Shown here: one piece after another, positions 59,195-64,000 of the stretch
Layout: every line of letters begins with the position of its first letter
How positions within the stretch are numbered: position 1 is the first letter of the stretch
NCBI GenBank assembly: GCA_016801845.1
Contig: CM028926.1
Location: 10,911,001-10,975,000, forward strand
DNA: 64,000 bases
Source of the DNA: Polydactylus sextarius
Taxonomy: Eukaryota > Chordata > Actinopteri > Polynemidae
Reading direction: 5' to 3'
Position numbers and translations under genes: made by a program
The notes under the pieces: model-generated
Told to the model about the DNA's origin: nothing
What the model saw: only the letters and a program-made list of their open reading frames with translations
Database searches by the model: none

Positions 59195-59652
59195 CTGGTA
59201 TCAGTGTTGACTAAAGGGTGGAGGTCTGAACTGACGTTTTTATCCAGTGACACTAGGATCTGTGACGTGTGGTGTAGTTCAGCTGTCTCACCTGGCTCTT
59301 CTCCTGACAAGGCACCGTGAGTCGCAGCTCCTCCATCCCTCTCCTCCCTCTGGCTGCAGAGCAGTGAAGGTGGAGGCGTTGCGGGCGCTAACGCCGGTGG
59401 CTGCTGCTGAGTCTGAGGCCCGTCGGGCAGCGACAGCAGGCACAGAGGATGCAGTTGGTGGTGGTGGAGGTGTACGGCCCCGCCGCCCGTCCCAGAGGCG
59501 GCGGTGGTGATGGTGGTGGTGGTGAGCAGCGCCGGCCATGTTTGGAAGGGGCGGGGCAGCTCCATGCGGCAGGTGCTGTGGTGAGGAAGAGGCCCGTTTC
59601 CTCCTCTTCCTCCGGTTTCTCCGACTGTCTCGATGGTCTCTGCACGGGCCAT
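54575..59652 (-). CDS. bbc3: BBC3/PUMA, BH3-only pro-apoptotic protein
   Basis: PUMA is a p53-induced BH3-only protein that binds BCL-2 family members at mitochondria to trigger apoptosis. Coding exons: 59292-59652, 56427-56623 and 54575-54670; phases agree and give 217 residues (human 193). The start MARAETIETV follows an acceptor (TTTTCAG) 12 nt upstream, so a 5' non-coding exon exists; one candidate donor is CCAA|GTGAGT, exon edge 60755. Exon 2 encodes the BH3 motif VRRVALQLRAIGDDLNTTVL, with the invariant Leu and the GDD in place of human ADD. Exon 3 encodes NVAPHWQDLRDACRG followed by a hydrophobic LVSFIAQTLSALYRLT tail, a likely membrane/mitochondrial segment. Exon 1 is low complexity (Thr, His, Gln and Pro runs). 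Position next to sae1 matches human SAE1-BBC3. Confidence 0.92.
54671..56426 (-). other. bbc3 intron with microsatellites
   Basis: The intron between the BH3 exon and the last exon. Contains (TG)n at about 55079-55110, (AC)n at 55242-55269, a purine-rich GGGGA tract at 55557-55640, (CA)n at 55952-56030 and (CA)n at 56163-56203. Confidence 0.85.
56810..57240 (+). mobile_element. Fish dispersed repeat (SINE-like), with internal expansions
   Basis: This contains the familiar teleost repeat words GCAAGAAGGTCCTGGGT, GACTCCCGGGTCGGGG, TTTCTGTGTGGAGTTTGCATG, CTAAATTGCCCGTAGGTGTGAATGTGAGTGTGAA (given here as two words, CTAAATTGCCCGTAGG and TGTGAATGTGAGTG) and AGCTGGGACAGGCTCCAGCC. It sits in the large bbc3 intron. 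The head has a fourfold CCTGGGT duplication, and the part between the GTGTGAA block and the tail is replaced by a G-rich minisatellite. Family name not assigned. Confidence 0.8.
57060..57178 (+). repeat. G-rich GGGGGGTTAGGG minisatellite
   Basis: Degenerate units of GGGCCGGGAGGGCC and GGGGGGTTAGGGCC, with more than eight runs of three or more G on the plus strand, inside the dispersed repeat. Confidence 0.92.
57241..59291 (-). other. Remainder of bbc3 intron 1 (coding-exon 1 to 2)
   Basis: No exon seen. (TG)n at about 57437-57477 and (CA)n at 59143-59192. The (CA)n is included in a spurious extension of the exon-1 frame past its donor at 59291. Confidence 0.8.
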
Positions 59653-59664
59653 CGCTGCAGTCGC

Positions 59665-60860
59665 CTGAAAACATCAGACAAATATTTAATATGAAGATGT
59701 AAAATAAATACACGAAACTTCACAAATTAAAAACTCGATAAATAAATACATTCAAAATAAAAACAAATAAAAGAAACACTAAGCACAGCAATCAGCAGAA
59801 AATAAAATAAAAACATTAAACTCAAGAACTGCACCGTCACTGACCACACTGAGAAAATATTTACGTTTAAAAAAAGATTAAAATTAACACAAAATAACAA
59901 TCAGGCCACCAGAAACAACAAACAATGAAGAAAATGTAGGTAAATATTAAAAATAAAATGATCATTTATTTATGTAAAAATTCAGTTCTGAGTTACAACT
60001 TCTGATAAATGTTTTGATCCGTTTCATTAAAACTTGTAATTTTCCGTTTGTCCTGAAGGAGGCGACGTCTCGCTCGCGCCATGACCACGAGACTTCTGTT
60101 TGTAAACAAATCCGTGCCGCCCTGAGCACGAGGAAGCTTCAGTAGGCAGGCGCGCGCGCGCACCCAAAACACACACACACACACACACACACTGAGAGAT
60201 TCACAAATGTTCGCAAACGAGCGTGCGCGAGCGGCGAGTCACGCGAGCTGCAGCTACGCATGATAGGAAGGAAAGTACCGACGCTCGCGCCGGACAAACC
60301 GTCGATGAAAAACGTCGCTGACGTCGTTTTTTTAACGTTAAAACTCAAAAATTGCGTGTTTTTTTGACGTTTTAAATGGCGTCGGTCAAAGACGATAAAT
60401 TAGATCAAGTTTTAACCGGTTGAGCATCGACGACTTCGTGTTGACCGACGAGGTGTCGAGACCCGTTAAACACGAAATAAACAACCGGAGGAAGGTCACT
60501 GAGCAGGAGACTGACGTTAAACTCGGTAGATATGAGGTTTGAAACGTGACCCTGGTGTCAGAAGTGAAAAGTTAATAAAATTAAAAGGTAGCGGTGATAA
60601 CTGGGTCAAAGTTTAAAGCGCTGGTTCGCTGACAGCTGGACAGATGATGCAACTGTCACATCCAGCAGCCGGAGAAGAAGAAACGGCTCCGGTTTATTAA
60701 TAAAAACACGTTAAACACGCGTTCACCGACACAACTAAACGAGTTGTCACTCACTTGGTCTATGTGACGATCCGTGGTGATGGAGTCCGACGGTAACGGC
60801 CGCACATCAGAGTCAAAGGCGTCAAAACAAGCAGGTGAGGCGGCAGGTGGAGGATGGTTT
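59665..60860 (-). promoter_or_regulatory. bbc3: bbc3 5' intron, candidate non-coding exon and promoter
   Basis: AT-rich to about 60040, then CpG-rich (60055-60480 and 60660-61080). A strong minus-strand donor CCAA|GTGAGT at 60749-60754 suggests a non-coding exon whose 3' edge is 60755. An alternative start within the CpG-rich 60.1-60.3 kb segment is possible. Confidence 0.4.
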
Positions 60861-61754
60861 AGTCCGCTGACTCCGAGACTAACGACTCACTCCATTTCAG
60901 CTTTCTTGGTTTAGATTGTCACGATTAATGTTTTTTTCTGTTTTTATTTTCCTGTAACCCATGAAAACACAAACTAACGGACATGAACCGGGTAACGGAG
61001 CTGTTAGTGTCGGTGTCGCCGCTGTCGGTCTCTGATTCTCGGTCTGAGCTCAGAGACTCGCTCCGCTGCTTTTTGATTGGTTGTCAAGTTAGAGGGAAAA
61101 ACGACAAACATCCGGTAACACCTTCAAATTAAAAGCACCGTCGCTCGACTTGGAAAATTACAAGTTTCTTGATGATGTGAGGATTTGAACATATTTAAAC
61201 ACGTATTTATATTCTTGTGGTTAAAATAACACAATTAAAGAGGCTTTTGCATGGATAAAACTTTAATATTTTAAGGATTAATGTTGCATTTAAATAATTG
61301 ATATTTGTGAATAAAAGTAGTTAAATTCATTAATATGTTTAACCAAATTAATACTAATAACTTTACATAATAACACTAATAGATTATAAAGTGAAAGACT
61401 CAGTTAAAAGAGAGATGTCATTTAAACACAAATCCTCAGTGATAACTGTTAATGATAATATAAATCTATGTAAAATACACAAAGTTTTAATTACAATGTT
61501 TGCAACATAATAATAGATAATTACAGATTAACAAACAAACAAACATCAATAGTTTGACATGATATAATGTTCATCTGTATTTGATTCGATGTGTTTAAAT
61601 GTAAATGTATCAAAACCTAAATTAATAATCAGACACTACGCATCAGGTTGGAGACACTTTATTTACCATGTGTCAGTGGGTGTTTTTTCTCCTGCATAGC
61701 TCAGTATGTGCTTTTATTTTGAAATCAAGACTTCCGCCGCCCCGTCCTCCTCCA

Positions 61755-61774
61755 CAACAAGTGCAGACATGCTC
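61755..61774. promoter_or_regulatory. Candidate p53 response element upstream of bbc3
   Basis: Two adjacent decamers with no spacer: CAACAAGTGC (8 of 10 positions fit RRRCWWGYYY) and AGACATGCTC (10 of 10). They lie about 1 kb upstream of the probable bbc3 5' exon. PUMA is a direct p53 target in vertebrates; use of this site is inference. Confidence 0.35.
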
Positions 61775-61816
61775 CGGGCAGGATGCTGCTGCCTCTTATC
61801 TTCACTTCCTCTGCTG

Positions 61817-61850
61817 CTTTAATTTTTTTTTTTTTTTTTTTTTTTTTTTT
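61817..61850. repeat. Poly(T) tract
   Basis: About 30 consecutive T bases after a short AT-rich lead. No adjacent retroelement body was recognised on either side. Confidence 0.9.
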
Positions 61851-63944
61851 GTCAAATTTCAGACTTTCTGCAGCTGAATTTATTTATTTATTTGTTTGTT
61901 AATTGAAACAACACATTTCCATCAATGTTAACTCATCATCTGAACCCAGATGATTCACAGTTACTGTCCCTCGCGTCCTGTGTTTTCCCTCTTTAAGTCT
62001 CCACATCTGTCATCTCAGACAGAAGACACTTCCTCACCACCTCCACACAGGAATCAACAAAACACCCCTCCCCCGCCACCTCCTCCCACATGAGCTGGTC
62101 TTCCCCCAACTTCCTCCTCAGTTTGACACATCTGCAGCAGCTGTGAACCAAAACAATCGGTGTGTGTTTAATGTAAAGAGCCACATTTATTACAAGCAAA
62201 GTGAAGCTGTTAAATAAATAAATAATGGACTGAAACTTTAGCTGTGCAGCTTTAAAATGCACGTTTCTATTTTAGTTGATGATTTATTTTGTTGCATCAG
62301 AATAAAGATGAAGAATAAAACTGAACCTGAAGATGATTTTAAAACCAGGATGTGTAGCTGAACAGCAGCTTTATGTCCACTGATGAACTCAGTTTACATG
62401 TCACTTTGTCTGTTTTGTTTTATATTCAGGGAGTTTCCTGTTGTGTCTTGTTAGTTTTGATCTTAAAGATAAAAGATCTTAAAAACGTCTGCTCCTGTTT
62501 TTATCAGTAAAACTCAAGACGACGTCCTCTGGCCTCAGTTTCCTTCACAGATTTTAATGAAAATCAAACATCTTTGTCTCATTTTATGTGATTTTGATCT
62601 TTGAAACATAAGCAAATCTTCTGTTCTGTCGTAGATGAATAACAATCCCAGATTAGTAAGTGATTAATGGTGTTAAACACATCTGGACCGTCTGGCTATG
62701 ACAGGTTTTTTTCTAATGTTACAGATAATATCTGATTTATTTATAATCTGATGACGATGTTTTATGAGACCAACCTGCTGCACAGCTGAACATCACAACA
62801 GCAGCTTAATTGTTCACGCTTTTTACACCCGTATAGTCTGAAAACTCTGCATAAGATTAGCATCCTAAATGACCGGAGACCCCCCCGCCGCCTCGACCTC
62901 TGGCCCTCAGATCATTGTCCTGTGGCCACACCCCTCAGCTGCAGGGCATGAGACAGCACCGTCACAGCTGAGCCGCAGGTCGGAGGCTGTTTAATCGGCT
63001 GGAAATGGCAGCTTGTCTTCAGACCCCCCCGCTCCCGCCCTGATACACACATACACACCCTGTTGTTTGGGCAGGAGGAGGAGGAGGAGGGTGTGTTGTG
63101 TGGGGGGTGAGGGGTGGCTGCTCTCGGGTACATGCCCAGACGAACATCCTCTGCCAGGTTTGACACAGACAGATGAACAGACCCAGCGTGACGTGTGGTC
63201 GACTGTTCGCTGCTAGAAACCACATAATTCATGTTAAACTGTTTCCATTGTTTGTTACAATGTTGCAGTTTTACTGTCGTAAATCTGTTAAAGGTTATTG
63301 GTACATGAGTTTAATTTAAAGGGAAGTCACAGGTATTAAAGCTGTGCACCATCATTTTTGCACAATTAAAGGAAATAACCATTTATCAACATTATTATTT
63401 TGATTTAAATGATCTTGTTTTTTGTCTTAAAACAAGACAAATGACTCTGTGTCTTTCAGTCTTTTTCTTGTGATGATTCCTCTTCATGTTATTGATCTTT
63501 TGCGACTGTGTTTTATGAAAAAAAAAGGAGAATTTCTGCAGAGAAACGGTTCAAACTTTGTCAGGAATCACTGTGATTTGTCAGACTCACACTGTTTAAG
63601 TGGATTTTGCATGTGCAGTAACATGTAGAGCACCAATAGACCTGGACAGATGTGTTTTGTAAAAGTGGTGATCAGTGGAGAAGCATCTTTACTATCAGGA
63701 TGTTTCAGTATCTCCATCAAAATGCTGCAGCACTGAGAAGTGACAGGAAGTAGGAAGTAGATTTCATCCTGAACGATCAGACTCCATCAGGTGTTAACCA
63801 GCTCATAGTTCCTCATCATCCTAACAGATCACTTCAATCACAAACTGCTGGTTTACTTGTGGTTCCTAGAGTCTCTAAGACCAGAACCAGATCCAGTCTG
63901 GGTCCAGGAGACAGAGACACTTTCTGCTTTTAATGTAGAAAGTA

Positions 63945-64000
63945 ATGTTGCCTCGCAGCAAGAAGGTCCTGGGTTCGACTCCCGGGTCGGGTTTTTATGT
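63945..64000 (+). mobile_element. Fish dispersed repeat (SINE-like), cut by window end
   Basis: Begins TGCCTCGCAGCAAGAAGG, then TCCTGGGTTCGACTCCCGGG, the same head as the copy at 56.8 kb but without its CCTGGGT duplication. The GGTTCGACTCC box resembles a tRNA-type B box. Confidence 0.65.

Larger units (their letters stand above)
60861..63947. other. Upstream DNA of bbc3, no gene recognised
   Basis: No exon or RNA gene was identified. A single composite ETS-like motif (CATCCGGTAACACC then TTCAAATT) is at about 61111. The segment 62880-63200 is GC-rich with little simple repeat and may be a conserved non-coding element. Confidence 0.4.

Noticed and set aside
59050..59291. C-terminal continuation of the puma exon-1 frame through the (CA)n tract
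   Set aside because: A GTGAG donor at 59287-59291 in the right phase joins to the BH3 exon; the continuation is repeat-derived.
61993..62262. 89-codon minus ORF with Cys/Lys-rich end
   Set aside because: Vaguely transposon-like composition but no motif; could not be assigned to an element or gene.
63960..63990. tRNA gene suggested by GGGTTCGACTCCCGGG
   Set aside because: No A box, acceptor stem or anticodon arm; it is the head of the dispersed repeat also found at 56.8 kb.

Overview
The window is nuclear DNA from a teleost fish, probably a percomorph. The evidence is intron-rich genes with vertebrate exon structure, short introns, very dense (CA)n/(TG)n microsatellites, a fish-type dispersed repeat, and proteins that clearly match vertebrate families. 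No single-exon or prokaryote-style gene content is present apart from one gene whose coding part lies in a single exon. Exons were placed by hand from splice signals, reading phase and remembered family sequence; no alignment was run.

Layout, left to right. (1) 1-1937, minus: the first eight coding exons of ercc2 (XPD, the TFIIH helicase), cut by the window edge. (2) 2.1-8.8 kb: no recognised gene. This stretch holds a (TA)n tract, a possible tiny three-exon transcript (2392-3306, weak), and a diverged tandem array with a period of about 1.32-1.35 kb. The array carries repeated CTCF-like sites and a recurrent composite ETS-like motif; it is the least explained structure in the window. (3) 8.86-10.68 kb, minus: a Cdc42 effector (BORG/CDC42EP2/3-like) whose whole coding region is in its last exon. 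(4) 11-26.6 kb: gene-poor DNA with many simple repeats and some segments that may be regulatory. (5) about 26.6-38.8 kb, minus: zc3h4, with a long 3'UTR, 13 firmly placed coding exons, an AT-AC (U12-type) intron inside the zinc-finger region, and an unresolved first coding exon. (6) 39.8-50.6 kb, plus: sae1, complete in nine exons, arranged head-to-head with zc3h4. (7) 50.7-52.5 kb: intergenic, with a 0.5-kb minisatellite. (8) about 52.55-60.8 kb, minus: bbc3/puma, three coding exons with a clear BH3 motif and a probable 2-kb 3'UTR that contains a 0.3-kb CA-rich array. (9) 60.8-64 kb: upstream DNA with candidate p53 half-sites, ending in a truncated copy of a fish dispersed repeat.

Functionally the genes are a conserved neighbourhood rather than an operon. 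zc3h4, sae1 and bbc3 are also neighbours on human 19q13, and ercc2 lies elsewhere on the same arm. The products act in DNA repair and transcription initiation (ERCC2), termination of unproductive transcription (ZC3H4), SUMO activation (SAE1), p53-driven apoptosis (PUMA) and Cdc42/septin cytoskeleton control (CDC42EP).
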